From positions 33,243,341-33,307,340 of the forward strand of contig NC_091940.1 in the NCBI RefSeq assembly GCF_041260155.1: a DNA stretch of 64,000 nucleotides, read 5' to 3'. Both the position numbers and the translations under genes were made by a program. The notes under the pieces were generated by a model. It saw only the letters and a list, made by a program, of their open reading frames with translations, searched no databases and was not told where the DNA came from. This document shows positions 36,021-61,338 of the stretch, piece by piece; position 1 is the first letter of the stretch; each line of letters begins with the position of its first letter. Source of the DNA: Ptychodera flava. Lineage: Eukaryota > Hemichordata > Enteropneusta > Ptychoderidae.

Positions 36021-36756
36021 CCAAATAAGAAGAACAGTCTATCGCTTTCACTGCTTAATGCAAAGAAATGCAAAGAAATCAAAATCCAGCTCCTGCATAT
36101 GTATATGTTACAGAAGTGCTTGGGATTTCTGATATGATGTTTCAAAAGTTTATCTGAGACACTAGTTAGGATTCATGTTATAGCTATTCATTTTGGAATG
36201 CAGCTTCTACTTGGATATTAACAGGTATATTCTATATAATATGCTTTGAAAGACAAAATAATCATAAATTAAGAATATTATGGAGATATTTATATGCACC
36301 CTTGTCGAACCCTCGTCACATTGCATTTCAAATATCGTTAGAAATTAAAAAAATAGAAGATCTAGAAAAAGTTCGGTATTAGGATGAATGTTGGAACCAA
36401 TTTATGCAAACCACATTTGTTTACAAGTTATGATTAGCCTGGCAAATCATTGTGAAAAACAAGAATAGACACACGATATTCAGTGCAGGCTATGTGAACA
36501 AGCTCTCAAGAGCAAGGATGAGAAATATAGCATAAGCACAAACAAATGAATAATACTGCTGAATGTTTCAAATTAAATTAGATGTTTAGTGGGCGCCCGA
36601 AGGGCACGCCGAAAGATTTAAGTAAAAACTTAAAGTAACCGTTCGTGCATAATTTTTTACTTCGTATCTTATGGCAAACGATTTTATCTTTTCTGCCAGC
36701 CTTGGCGGGACTTTTTTTAACTCAACCTCTCGGAAGCCCCCAAAGTCATCCAACCC

Positions 36757-36785
36757 CCAGATATCAACTGGTCCACCCCTCATAT
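36757..36785. mobile_element. Solo right end of a G-tract TIR element
   Basis: CCAGATATCAACTGGTCCAC followed by CCCTC nearly matches the right end of the 61339-62503 element. A possible drifted left partner, GTGGACCATTTGATAT, is at 34996-35011, but I cannot confirm that they belong together. Confidence 0.45.
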
Positions 36786-36978
36786 TGTTGGGCGTCCCCC
36801 ATGGCTCAGTAGCTGGACGTGGTTGTACTGGTACTCATATACAAGTACTTGCACTTTTTGAGTGCATTGAACTAATGGCTATTCTCCTTTGTCCAGTCGA
36901 AATTTGACAGCCCACTTTCTTGTCTCAAACCACTTGCAGGGGCTCATCGGTTGAGTTAGTCTTCTTGTGTGATCGATC

Positions 36979-37081
36979 GTCTGCTCGATCAATCGGTCTG
37001 ATACTCGGTACTCTGCACTCTAACAGAAACTAGAGAGCAGGGCAGAGCACCAAGAACGGTCGATCAATTGTTCGAGCAGAC
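36979..37081. mobile_element. Foldback family GTCTGCTCGATCAAT, copy 1
   Basis: A 103-bp imperfect hairpin. The left arm is GTCTGCTCGATCAATCGGTC and the right arm is the reverse complement of GTCTGCTCGAACAATTGATC. A second copy is at 57082-57160. Confidence 0.7.
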
Positions 37082-38940
37082 TTGGATAAGAGGTCGAGCA
37101 GAAGCCAGAGAGTTGAGTCGTTTAGAATCCCTCCGTGTACGCACCCGAAGTAAGATTTGGGGAACCCGAAAACCACGGAGAAATTTAAAACGAAGCATTT
37201 CTGGTAAGAGGGGATGATGAATAAACTCAGGAGGTGATGTTATCAAGCAATTTTCTTTAACTCTATACGTGCCTGTACAAACCAGTTCAAGCCCTACAAT
37301 AATTTCATGATCTACAGAAGGCATCGTGCTGCAAGTAAAAAGCAAGTAAAAGCGCCAAATATTGCGACCTTGCTGCAAAATAGTATATGACCATATATTT
37401 TATTTCCTTGAGTCATTTTACATTTCTCAAAAATAATTTTAATATGCTATCATATCCCTCAGCCTTCAAACTACAAAACTAAAATAATGCAGACTACAAA
37501 AAACTACAATACTGCAGTGGAGCTACAGTAACATGTATCACCCAATTTCGGTAGTTCAAGTATGTTTTTGTAGCCTCAATGACGGTGATGACGTAATCAC
37601 AAATAATTATGACCGTGAGTTTTGCACGTTTACTTTATGAACGATGTTATCAAGGCCACTGAGATTCCAAAGGTCTTCTACGATTAACCTGTTTAACAAC
37701 AGTTGCTTGGATTTCTTTACCTGCAAGTTGACATGCGTTGAGTGTCACTGAGGTATTGGTCGTCAGAGATTTGCCTATCTTACATTAAGGTTCATTGATA
37801 CTGACACATTGATTGTCCATTGACAGCAGGAGCTGTCGTCGGCTACATCTTGGCGGTTGAAATGCGATATTATAAAATACAACTGAATATAGACTAGACA
37901 AACACCCAGATAAAGCCTCATCTACGAATACACTAATTGTGTTTTACAAGCCTATCTTGAGATTTAATATACATTAAAATACTATATGTAAATCGCATGA
38001 TATCATTGAGCTGTTTATATTTATGATTGGATGAACGCTCTTATCCTTCATTCACATCTGTTGTATGATTGAAGCCATGCTTTCAAAGTAGTTTTAAAAA
38101 AAACATGCGTCGACAATACCGCTCTATTTCACTCTCTTCGCGCGCTCAACGCGGAAGCCGTAGCTAGATGGATATTGTAAACTCGTCTCAGTCTACGAAA
38201 TAAAGTTTTGCAGTTGCAGTGGACTTTGAACTGTGAGTCTTTTGATAACCTGTGCTGAGAAAACATATATCGTAACGGTACTTCAACGCAAAGCCGAGCT
38301 TAGTATCCCGAGACGGGACGAAACGCGGTTTGGTGAACAGAGACAATTTCAGACAAAATCCTAACAATAGCTTCATATTATACTAATGATCAAAATAGAA
38401 TCGTGATTGTCACTTTTGTTCGCAATTATTTTTACAAAACTTGTGTTTTTCTGTCATGACTAAAAACACACAGTAACAGCAAATTTTTATAGCATGAGAA
38501 ATAACTGTGGCAAGCATGTCAAAGTTTCAAAGATATATAAAAGAAACAGAACACAAAGTAACTGTCTATCTTCATATTGATACAAATGTGATTAATCGAA
38601 TACCAAGTGTGAATAATCGAAGAAATCGAAGAAATGTTACATTAATACAATAATTATGAAATGTGAATAGTAGTAATAAATCACTGGGATGTGCTTCCTT
38701 CCTACCGTACCGCTAATACTAGAAATTCACTAAACTAAAGTGGATCATGTCTTGAACCCGTCTACGGTACGTCTAATGTAAACTGTTGAGTACATTTACA
38801 AATTATTTATATTCACATTCAAGATTCTACCTATTTTCATATTTCATAATTATGATATTAATATATATTTCCTAGGTTTTTCACGCCGACTTGAAAAATT
38901 ATCCTTTGCTCAAAAAGCCGCAGAAGAATATACGCCAGGC
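37082..38940. other. Intergenic, 3' flank of PNP-B
   Basis: No gene recognised. The open stretch at 37064-37378 partly covers the foldback and has no family match. Confidence 0.4.
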
Positions 38941-48110
<9,170 letters not shown>

Positions 48111-48661
48111 GACGTGAACTCGTAACAAAAGCGTCTCCTACACAGCGCTCATATATCTGATGGAATTCGCAAGTCGAATATTCCAAATGCGACGTGTTAA
48201 AAGTACAAATCACGTGACTGACACACCTCGTTTTAGTGAACATTGGATTGAGCACCCAGGATGGCAGAGTCAAAAGGGTAAAATCAGGATTTGAAAAAAA
48301 CGTACTCAATAAATGGATGGGTAGTGAATCTGGCACTTTCAATTTCGTTTGACAATGATTCCACTTATTGTTCCCCTCCCCCCCCCCCCCCTCCAAATCA
48401 TAAATCAAAAGCGATTACTCTTGGTTCGGTGCCAATTATATTGCGTTCGAACAATTCACCGTAACGCATCCACAAACACTGTAGACGTCAACAAAATGAA
48501 CGTGCGGTCGAAGGGTGATTGGGTCGTCTCAGTATGGTAACACTGGTATGAACCATATGAAGCGATTCAAATACAACTTATGTCAATATTAATATGTAGC
48601 CTTGATGTAAGTCCGATCCCGAACTCATAGGTGTAGAAGCAACGCTGTTTTGGTGAGACTC
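48111..48661. promoter_or_regulatory. 5' flank / probable promoter of PNP-B
   Basis: The sequence upstream of the PNP-B start codon. It has a CACGTG E-box near 48211 and a poly-C run at about 48375-48392. No TATA box could be assigned. Confidence 0.35.
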
Positions 48662-48961
48662 TAGACTTGGTTCAAGTCGGTGAATTTTTAAAAATTAAAT
48701 CGTTTATTTTGTGTCTTTCAAATTTCATACAAACCTATTTGAAATTTAGAAGCCCAGGTCTGCCTTTCAAAGCGATCGAACGCGGTAGGTTTGAGTCTGC
48801 GCAGTGGTGAGTTAGTTTCTGCCGGATTCCAGGTAAAACTCCCCCTGAACAGCGTTCACCCTCGCATCGCGTTGAAACCACTCACGCGTTTCATATGAAA
48901 ACAGAACACAAATCATCGTGTTCACCCCACTGACAAATCAAAGACTTGAACCAAGACTAGA
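48662..48961. mobile_element. MITE family 1, copy 3 (full length)
   Basis: A 300-bp element with ends TAGACTTGGTTCAAGT and ACTTGAACCAAGACTA. The flanks share GAGACT on both sides, a possible target duplication. It is the reference copy for 2100-2287 and 6155-6440. Confidence 0.88.
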
Positions 48962-50078
48962 GAGACTGCTTCAGCTTATGCATTAAACGTCAGCAGTTAA
49001 GTGGCTCAGTCATGAAAAGTTTACATTTAGGAAAATGAAAAACAAAGAAGTATCGTTGAAGACTAACCCATCTGCCCCTCCTTGTATCCAGCATTTGCAA
49101 AAACAAAAAATTCCACCAAAATTTAAAGCAAAAAAAACCCAGCAACCTTTCATACGTATTATATATGCTGCAGTGATCTGGCCTCTCTGGATTAAATAGT
49201 ACTACTATAGTACTTTTCAATGTTAGCAAATAGCTAGTTATATCATATATATCTAGCAACTGTCTTTTCCGCTCTATTAACGGTAGCGATGTCTCTGCCT
49301 TTGCCAAACTGACAAGTTTGTTGATTAACGCTATTCTTCCAGCTTTTCAGTTTGACGTATTGTGTGTCAGGTTTTTGTTTTTCGTATTCTGATTCCTGAG
49401 GACGAGATCTCGCAAAAGGATGAGTTTTGTTCGCCAATCAACAACTGTAATAATGGCAATATCACCTAAAGTAAGTCGATACCCCGGTGGCGGCACTCAT
49501 GGGAAAGGCTGAGTTCCCATCATGCTTGTTCCACAAAATTTCAAAACACCCCTTATCTGGGATTTTGCAACAAAAAGGAGAAACACTTATTATGAAAAAT
49601 ATAGGATAAAAATAAACCAGAAAGCACCCCAAATTTATAGAATCTTGGAGCGGGAATATAATAAAGTGCATGCAGTAACTGCCATGTCGATGTTGTATAG
49701 GTCAATGAGATTGTCTTGATACATCAATGGTTAACAATGTTGTTGTCTGTACCAGCTTACCTCCATTACAGTCTGGAGCAACATGATAACTTTTTTTAGG
49801 GGGGGGGGGAGTACATAATGACGCCCTTATGAAAAAATGTCACTTTCAATTTAGCGCTGACGTGGCTGTACAGCCAAGAATAAAATATGTACCGGATTTC
49901 AATTGGTGTTTTTATCTTCTTACGAATCAGCTTTTGCGACAAAGCAACCCCTTTTTGTGTTTTCACGGACCTGGATGATGAACAAAAAACTCCCCCTTTT
50001 CCGTGATTTTAGGAACATGCGTGGTACACATTTCCCCTGAGAGTGCCACCACCGGGGTCGACCATACGAAGTTGACAG

Positions 50079-50080
<2 letters not shown>
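48962..50080. other. Intergenic, nothing recognised
   Basis: I checked this stretch for the missing PNP-C terminal exon and found no match. A G-tract at about 49800-49810 follows a T-run. Confidence 0.4.
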
Positions 50081-50116
<36 letters not shown>

Positions 50117-50150
50117 AACAATAACAATAACAACAACAACAACAACAACT
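50081..50150. repeat. (AAC)n microsatellite
   Basis: A trinucleotide run with some AAT units. Leu- or Val-rich frames here are repeat translations. Confidence 0.95.
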
Positions 50151-50339
50151 ATTATAACAACCAAACGAGATATTGAATGAGTTCCGTACAATTTTTTTGC
50201 ATCGCTAAATAATTGTTCAACACATTGAGACAATATATGTACAGATTTATCTGTTTCACTGAGACTTTATTCGCCAAGGTAAAATCACCACATGAGGGCT
50301 TCAGCAAAGTTTTCTTTACAGTGTCAACTAGGCACAATG

Positions 50340-50530
50340 GGATGCGAGCTTCGAAGCAGCAACTTTTGAGCTGCTGCTCAAAGTTACCAAGGGAAACCTT
50401 TCACAATCTTCTTTCGCGATCAAGAATAAAAATCTAGATAGGTTCATATTCAAAGTTCTGGATTTTAGAAACAAATTTCAAAGTGGCCATTATACCATGT
50501 GTGTAAGTATATGAGGAATTTTTTTTTCTT
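50340..50530 (+). repeat. Dispersed ~345-bp repeat, partial copy
   Basis: It keeps GATGCGAGCTTCGAAG, CGATCAAGAATAAAAATC and TTTCAAAGTGGCCATTATAC. The right half is missing. Confidence 0.65.
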
Positions 50531-51724
50531 TTCTAATAGATGTATTATGGCGAGGCGCGTAACATAGCTTGAACGTAACACTTCCGCATACCCCAATCTG
50601 TTAACTTCGTCTTCCATTTATTAACACTACGTTATCCCGAGTAGTCTAAATCCTGGAAATCTTACTCTGAGCAATCAAATTCCACACTGTTCATACAAAT
50701 AATATTGGTTTAGTAAAGTGAATGAGGTATATGTATTTATTATTACTGCCAGTGGCTGCCAGTGCATAATTATTTAAACTAAAGTCTCAATCATACTACC
50801 TGCTCATTAGACCTTTTTAAGTTGCCCACTGAGCATAAGAATGAAATTTCCCTGCCCTTTATTGAAGTCTCCCCGTCCCCTGATACCGGAAAAGCCCATC
50901 CGCTAAGAAATCGTCACGGTGGTGAGAACGGCTTTCCACTGGGACAGGTTCGTTGCCTGCCCCTGACGCAGACTTTCCTAAAATCTCACCCTTGTGGTTT
51001 AGTCCTCTGAGCTAGGATTTTCAGCTACCTGTGATAAATGGTATAAGATCGAGCACTACAGATAACCTGACCCATTTTCTAAAATAGAATATTTTTAGTC
51101 TTGTGTCAACCAATATGAAATTGCTGACCTGTTAAAATGATAACCTAGAAACTTTGTACCCTAAAATAGTCCTACTCGCGTTTAGGATACCAGGACAATT
51201 ACCCCCAGATATTTACGGTCTGACAGATTGCTCTAACCTTATCCCAAATCCCAGTCTTCACTTGTGGGTTGGAAATGCCAAGGAAGATGTCCAAGAGAGA
51301 CCAATCCTCCTCTCCCTTTCATAGCTGCATTGGCGACTCTCCTATCCCATCTCTTCCCTAATCTGTGGAAAAGTCTTATTGATGGATGCGACACTAAGCC
51401 TATTCTACAGGCAGCTTAACTTTATAGTCATGGCAACATTTCCGCACAACTGTGATACGACCATCTCAAACCTTGTCAAGGTGCTTTTTGCTTGATCAGA
51501 AACAACAAATGATTGACGTTTTTAACATGAGCTATTAGTCAGTACATTGAGACACAGTCCCTCACAGGGACTGTGATTGAGACAAACTTGAATAGTGTCA
51601 GACACAGTGGCATATTTATTTATTTGTTTATTTACTTATGTAGTTCCCGAGTTACTACACTGCACCATTGTATGGTCCCCTGCCCTATTTCTACCGCTAG
51701 TTGCACTGACTAGCTGGCTGGCTA
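50531..51724. other. Intergenic, nothing recognised
   Basis: No exon resembling the PNP C-terminus. A perfect small hairpin, CACAGTCCCT-CAC-AGGGACTGTG, is at 51553-51575. Confidence 0.4.
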
Positions 51725-52595
51725 AGGGACCGTTCAGTTTTTACGGCTGGGGGGGGCCGGCAAAATCTTGTCGCCGGTGTTCAAAAAATGATGACCCCCC
51801 CTGAATTTTTCGAGAAAAAATGATGACCCCCCTTTGTCAGACGAAAAAATTTGATGACCCCCCGCTGAAAAATAACCAAAACCCATATGTCAAATTTACC
51901 CGCACGGTTTGGATTTGAACTCCGGTACGCGGCGCACTTTATTCGTGTAGCAGAGATGAAAGTGCACAAACTTCTCAGCCACATCCATGCAAACGTCTGT
52001 TAATCAGGACAACTGTAAGGCAATTTTGAACTTCATTTCCATGGACAACTTATGTCCATGGACATTGTACAAAGTAAACTTTATTTTAGTGGTTCACTAA
52101 AGGCAGCCCTCCGGTTAAGAGGGTCATGGGCCACTATGTAAAGTCAACTTTATTCTAGTGGGCAACCAAAGGTGGCCCGCTGGTAAAAAGAGGGTCGATC
52201 ATGGCCATTGCACGAAGTAAACTTTACTGACCATGGCCGCTGAAGGCGTCCGGCGTTAAGATGCCGGTAACGAGGGTCGATCATGGCCATTGCATGAAGT
52301 AAACCTACTTGGAGTGGGCCACCAAAGGCGTCTGCCCGTTAAGAGGGTCATGGGTAATACATAAAGTATATATTTATTGTAGTGGGCCGCCGAAGGCGGC
52401 CCGCCGGTAAAGAGGTCGATCATGGCCATGGCATAAAGTGAACTTTATTTTAGGTATTATGTTTTTGAAAATGTGGTGACCCCCCTTTCCTACCAGTGAA
52501 AAAGTGATGACCCCCCTTCGTGGATTCCAAAATTATGATGACCCCCCCCCCTGGATTTTGCCGCCCCCCCCAGCCGTACAAACTGAACGGTCCCT
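51725..52595. mobile_element. G-tract TIR element with internal ~70-bp satellite
   Basis: An 871-bp element. The left end is AGGGACCGTTCAGTTTTTAC then GGCTGGGGGGGG, and the right end is its inverse (CCCCAGCCGTACAAACTGAACGGTCCCT). Inside each end the word TGATGACCCCCC is repeated several times in the same orientation. The middle (52073-52450) is about five units of roughly 70 bp, each with AGTAAACTTTATT, GTGGGCC-CC-AAGGCG and GGTCGATCATGGCCATTGCA. There is no coding capacity. Confidence 0.85.
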
Positions 52596-52659
52596 AATTT
52601 CGTGAGCAACGCAGCCAGCCGGAGAAATTGGGTAGGGGACTAGACTATACATCACCAGT

Positions 52660-52790
52660 GTCCGTAGACTGATAGATTCGTCGCTCAAGGGCGCTCTCTG
52701 CACCCCCCCCCCCTTACTGTGCCCAGTTGTAAGGGGGGGGGGCGTAGAGAGCGCCCAAGCTCGAGCCACGGGTCTTTCACTCAGTCTACA
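52660..52790. mobile_element. Foldback element with C/G-tract arms, next to PNP-C exon 5
   Basis: The left arm has GTAGACTGATAGATTCG, GGGCGCTCTCTGC and a C-run. The right arm is its inverse, with a G-run, GTAGAGAGCGCCC and CACTCAGTCTAC. The hairpin is about 131 bp. It lies about 35 bp beyond the PNP-C exon 5 donor. Confidence 0.75.
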
Positions 52791-52824
52791 GTGTCCCCCT
52801 GCGTGTTCATGTAATGGTACTTAC

Positions 52825-56449
<3,625 letters not shown>

Positions 56450-57081
56450 TGTCTGTGGAGCAAAGAATCACGCAATTAGAAATATAAAACAGAAAGGGTA
56501 GTCCCCGCGAGGGATTCACCATTTAATATCGGGCAGAAAGCCATGGAAATAGCAAACTGTTTGCAGCCTTCATTGTTCTTTTTATCATTTCTCCGGTAAA
56601 ATTTGGCGCTTAAAAGCCATTGCAAATGTGTAATAACGATACAAGAGACTGCCAAGCATCATTTGCAAATGTTTCTCCATAAACATCTGATAAACAGATC
56701 GTCAGCACTGTCATCGACAAATTTAACCTGGGAAATGCTAGCAGCAGATTTTACCACTTAGCGATTGATGCGTATTTTATCGTAGGTAAAAATAATGTAG
56801 GCCAACTTTAATTTTTGAAAAAAATGATGGATTGTACTATTAACTCACTGTTGACTTGGCTACTTATAACAAACTCTAGTTTGAGGCACTTTTAATTTTG
56901 TTATTGTGTGTAAGTAGCATAGTATATTTCTATTTCTATTTTGATATTTTTAATTCCATTAATTAATCTGCAAAGTACGCCCCTTTGTGAGGATTTAGAC
57001 GGCACCTGAATGCGCAGAGTTTGTCCGTCATAGGTCGTTGTAATTTACACTTTTGAAACACAGGCGTTTGTAGGCTGGGTA
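56450..57081. promoter_or_regulatory. 5' flank / probable promoter region of PNP-C
   Basis: AT-rich upstream sequence. No core promoter element can be assigned with confidence. Confidence 0.3.
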
Positions 57082-57160
57082 GTCTGCTCGATCAATCTGT
57101 CCTAGCACAGTTGCGTTAGAGGACAGAGACCTGAGCGGACAATCGCTTGATCGAACAGAC
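57082..57160. mobile_element. Foldback family GTCTGCTCGATCAAT, copy 2
   Basis: A 79-bp hairpin. The left arm is GTCTGCTCGATCAATCTGTC and the right arm is the inverse of GTCTGTTCGATCAAGCGATT. It is the same family as 36979-37081. Confidence 0.7.
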
Positions 57161-57340
57161 TGCCAGGCCCACACAGTTCTGAGTGATCCGAACGTGAATC
57201 TGATGCTAAGAATATCCACAGTCTTTGCCGTATGATTCTTAATTCTCAATGACGCTCTCCAATGAGCACCCGGGGTGCAGCGACTTGCGCGTGTGCTTTT
57301 GCATGCACAGAGAAAATAATAATCTGAAATTCATGGTGCA

Positions 57341-57362
57341 TTGTTGTTGTTGTTGTTGTTGC

Positions 57363-57396
<34 letters not shown>

Positions 57397-57397
57397 G
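57341..57397. repeat. (TTG)n microsatellite
   Basis: A trinucleotide run with one GCTG interruption. Confidence 0.95.
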
Positions 57398-58393
57398 GTA
57401 TTGGTACTAAAATTGAAGAACACAAGTATGTTCTTTTTGTTGATTCGTTTCTACACTGTTTACCTTCTAAATAGCTACTAGTATAAAGGAAAAAGCATCC
57501 ACCATGCCAAGAAGATAGAGTACAGCGCCGATGTTTATTATTTCCTATATACACACAAGGGATGAAAGCTTCTAATGCATAATGCCTACATATCAAATTT
57601 TCAATGCACTGAAAGAACACTCAACTCGACATCGATCGATTTAAAAATGGTAAGAAAGACCTGATATCAGCGTAACTATCTAATTTTGGTTTCATTTTAC
57701 CCACCCTCGAGCAAATGAATAGAAATACGTGCATTATAATAATAAATTCTATCCAATTTGAATCTCCAAGTCATGACTTCCACTGTGGGCTCTACGTCAC
57801 TCTACGATTTAAATGATGGACCAATCGCATGGCCTGTAAAGGCAGCATTTGCCAGTTATGACGTAATGACTGTCTTTACAGGCCATGTAATGCAGTCGTT
57901 CAGAAGGGTAACAGAAAAAACGGATCAATAAAAAGAAAACACTGGTGCTCGCCAACTTCGTTACCCAATAACAACATAAACAACAACAACAACGGTAACA
58001 GTGGAACATGGACAGTGTAACGCACAATGTTATGAGAAGTGACAATAGCTGAAGAAACATCATTCAACTCAGAACATTATTTTCACTAATTTCACTTGAA
58101 GTTGTCGGCCTTTTGCCCTTAAGAAGTACATGAATAAAAGAAGTGCTATATGAGTTTAATGTGGCATGACTTTTTGCATTTTTCCGTTTAATATCAACTA
58201 CAACTCAAAATTCCTTCTTGATAGAGCCTCAGTGAGAGTAAATCATTGTTCAGTTGCCTCCAAATTGTAAATGTCAACAACTAGCTATGCATACATACCA
58301 TAAAACTGTGCTGACAGACTGTTATACAAAGAATATTTAGCTTTTAAAGGATACAAAACTAAAATATCACAACAGTATTTCTACTTCTACGAT

Positions 58394-58395
<2 letters not shown>
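57398..58395. other. Intergenic, nothing recognised
   Basis: It includes a small inverted pair, GGCCTGTAAAG...CTTTACAGGCC (about 57832-57885). No gene is seen. Confidence 0.4.
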
Positions 58396-58435
<40 letters not shown>

Positions 58436-58650
58436 CTACTATATATATATATATAAATAAACAGATTACTTCAAGTACAAAGTAATGAAATCTATTACTT
58501 AAGTTTCATGCATCTTGCAATCCTCAGATAGAGTGAAAGGATTACTAGCTTGACACTCTTACATATATGATTGGGACGAACCATTCTATTTGTAGGTAGT
58601 ATTAAAATTCGATAAATAATATTTGTTTTGGTGGCGACATTTTGAAACCA
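58396..58650 (-). repeat. Hammerhead-bearing repeat, copy 3 (with TA runs)
   Basis: The reverse-strand counterpart of 53575-53785: TA runs first (58396-58455), then AGATTACTTCAAGTACAAAG, the hammerhead, GGGACGAACCATTCTATTTG and TTTGTTTTGGTGGCGACATT. Confidence 0.8.
58491..58532 (-). ncRNA. Hammerhead ribozyme motif, copy 3 (best stem I and III)
   Basis: On the minus strand: stem I TCTAT (58532-58528), CTGAGGA (58527-58521), stem II TGCA-AGA-TGCA, GAAA, stem III ACTT/AAGT, cleavage-site A, then ATAGA (58495-58491). All five stem I pairs are Watson-Crick. The T-T closing mismatch of stem II is shared with the other two copies and may weaken activity. Confidence 0.68.
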
Positions 58651-59310
58651 ATTCAGAGCGTTTGTTTAACAGACTGAGTGTAGATTTGTCAGCATTGATA
58701 ATGTGCAGCTTTTCTGATATACAAAGATTACATCGCTTGTTCATGTTAGAGTAGCTCAATGCTTTGTCAATGAAATAAGGGACAAGACTTTGACATTTCA
58801 TGGTCAATCATTGATAAAGCACTTCAAGTCTTCTTTTTTCCGCCCTTCCCATTGGACAGATCCCTTTTACACAAATTACAGTAGTTTTAACTTTTTCATT
58901 CGCCTTGTCTAAAGTGCCAGTGTGGTACATAGTCCCGGGTACATAGTGTACATAATCATTATTATACTCACTTGAACTAATCTGCGGGATATTTGTATGT
59001 ATCTGCTTGTCACAATCATGGCATGAAAGACTGTGTAATCACCAATAGATCTCCCTCTATGCAAGAAAGTCACAGACAGATGCTCCTTGTACTTGGCTGC
59101 TCACTGATCGACAACTTCGAGAGGAACTGACGATTCAAGGTAGAACCTAATGAATTCTCTTTCAAACAGTATTGTGTCAACTCTACTCCTAACCTTGTGC
59201 AAAACAATAGCAGGGCAAGCCCTCTGAGTCAAAGGAGGGTCATAGGGCAATTGCCAGGGATGACCGAGTTGATGCTGGGCGTATCACTGGTATTTCAGCA
59301 TGGTTTGTGA
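58651..59310. other. Intergenic, nothing recognised
   Basis: No protein or RNA motif supported. Confidence 0.35.
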
Positions 59311-59416
59311 TTGCTGCAGTTTCGTAGCCCCGCAGGGCCTTGAAATTTTTTTTGTGCCCACCTCCCCCACACAACAAATCTTCTAAGGGAGTTGCGAGGA
59401 TACGAAACTGCAACAA
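59311..59416. mobile_element. Small foldback (~106 bp)
   Basis: TTGCTGCAGTTTCGTA at the left and its inverse TACGAAACTGCAACAA at the right (15 of 16 bases pair), with further CCCCGCA/TGCGAGG pairing inside. Confidence 0.65.
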
Positions 59417-59577
59417 GGTTTGTGAGTACTATACTTTAACTGTTTAAAGAAGAACAAGCTACAATCTGCGCCGCAATCTTCCTTACCAACAAAACAGAGC
59501 AAACCAAACCATGACCGAAACAACAGAAAATTTTGAAAAGTGGAGTGAGAATGTGTACTTTCTGAAAAGTGGATATT

Positions 59578-60918
59578 AGGGAGCATTCGTTTTTTGGGGG
59601 GGGGGAGGGGGTCGGTGGAACGATACTACAAATGAAATGCAAAATGCGACACCCTTTCAAAATTATTTGTTTTGGACGGAAATGCCTACTGTACCGCAAT
59701 ACTCTATATAAAACCTATTTAACTTTCCGACTTCGTTTTCTCGATCAAAAATCACATACAATAAAGCTCATTCTGTCTTCACTTGCATTTTTGTGATATA
59801 ACAACATAAAAGAAAATTTCTACAGTATATTGTTTCAAAGTATTTTATGGAAAGCCTTCTTTTTACATTTTGTATTACATCCCCCAACTTTACGCTTTGA
59901 GACAAAAATAGTGGCATCTACATGGTCCCAGTGTCTCATCTGATACTGATAATCCGTCATTGGTACACCATTGATATGTCCTCGGACTGATTAATGAATA
60001 AGAGATTTTGGGGATGTTCATTTTCAAGTATGAAAACCCCTGTAAGATCTAAAAAGGAGCACAGAAGGAAAGCCAGATTGAGAAAGATGCAATTACTCAG
60101 GCGTAACATAGAAACTCTTTATACAGAAAAATTATAATAGCAGAATGTAATTCCTTTGATAGCGGTATATACAATCCCCAGCCACAGCCACCATGGTTTT
60201 AGAGGGCGATGTCTAAAATATTTGTTTCTATGTGTAACTTAAAGTGTATAGACCGAAATATTCATTGAAATTAATTTTCGACAGCTTACCCAGTGGTATA
60301 AAAGATGCAGTTGATCTCAGCGAACTTAACTGTCAAATGACTCATCAGAACCAAGTACGGGTTCAAAAGATGACCTTGATTTAATAGTAAAATAGGTGAC
60401 CTTACTATAAAACGTGAAAGTCAAAGTGACTCATCAGAACCGAGTAGTACGCAAGATGCAGTTTACTCAGCGCACTTGACAGTCAAAGTGACTCGTCAGA
60501 ACAACTGATTAAAAAAGCACTTCCCATTTGGTATTCTTATTTATATTTGTTAATCCTGTTTGTTCAAATATAATTACAAAGTCAAAAAATCTTTGCAAAC
60601 ATTCCATATAGCACCATATGAATATTTTCAGAAATTGGAGCTACTTTTCCCTGTTTTCAAAGTGTTATAGAAGTTATATCATGAACATTGCCATGACACT
60701 TATTTGTATCGGTCAACTTTTCTTTTGTGAACAAGTGTCGCGTTATTACTCTTAATCACCAGTTCAGACAGAATAAAGACATGTTCGTATTGTGTTTTAT
60801 ATATTTTTCGGTCAATTCTGGTTTGTTTGGGTTTTTTTTTGGCTACGATTCCCTGCAAATCTTTTGTAAAAGTCTACCCCACCCTGATTTCGACCGACCC
60901 CGTAAACGAATGCTCCCT
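59578..60918. mobile_element. G-tract TIR element AGGGAGCATTCGTTT
   Basis: A 1341-bp element. The left end is AGGGAGCATTCGTTTTTT then a G-run and GGGGGTCGGTGG. The right end is the inverse of AGGGAGCATTCGTTTACGGG + GTCGGTCG. No transposase is seen. The interior includes imperfect direct repeats with GACTCATCAGAACC (about 60305-60512). Confidence 0.7.
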
Positions 60919-61338
60919 TCGAGCATTATTAGGCCTAATGGTAGAGGGGCGGCAGAAGAGAAACTGGGAGGGGCGGCACGAAAAAAATCAGGGTTTTTAG
61001 GGGGTGTTGAAAATTCCAGAGTCCAGAGTTCCAAGGGGGCCTCCAATTTTTCACTCAATAGAAAACCTAACGCTAAGTCACTCTGACTGCGGCAGAAAAT
61101 AATTCCTTTTATAAAAAAAGTTTTCTTAGGTTATCCGATCAATGAAAAGGTTGTGTTTCAATGACTGATGATCATTTACTGTTTATGCTTGTGATCACTG
61201 TAATGCTGACTGTCAAAACGTGGCATTGGGAAATACGCTTAATAGAGTTGACTATCATAGGGATATGGGCTGGGTAAAGACGTCCAGGCAAATAAATCAA
61301 TTCTAATAGATAGGCCTATAGCTTAAGTCTAGGTTTTA

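Noticed and set aside
49963-50233. Poly-Leu / poly-Val frames that look like membrane proteins
   Set aside because: Translations of the (AAC)n repeat.
48111-52824. A terminal exon for PNP-C (expected SLITNK and NHEEV motifs)
   Set aside because: I read the minus strand through the interval and found no matching sequence. An alignment search would be needed to exclude a very diverged exon.
60727-61086. 119-codon open frame on the plus strand
   Set aside because: It crosses the right end of a TIR element and a G/C-rich low-complexity stretch, and has no recognisable domain.
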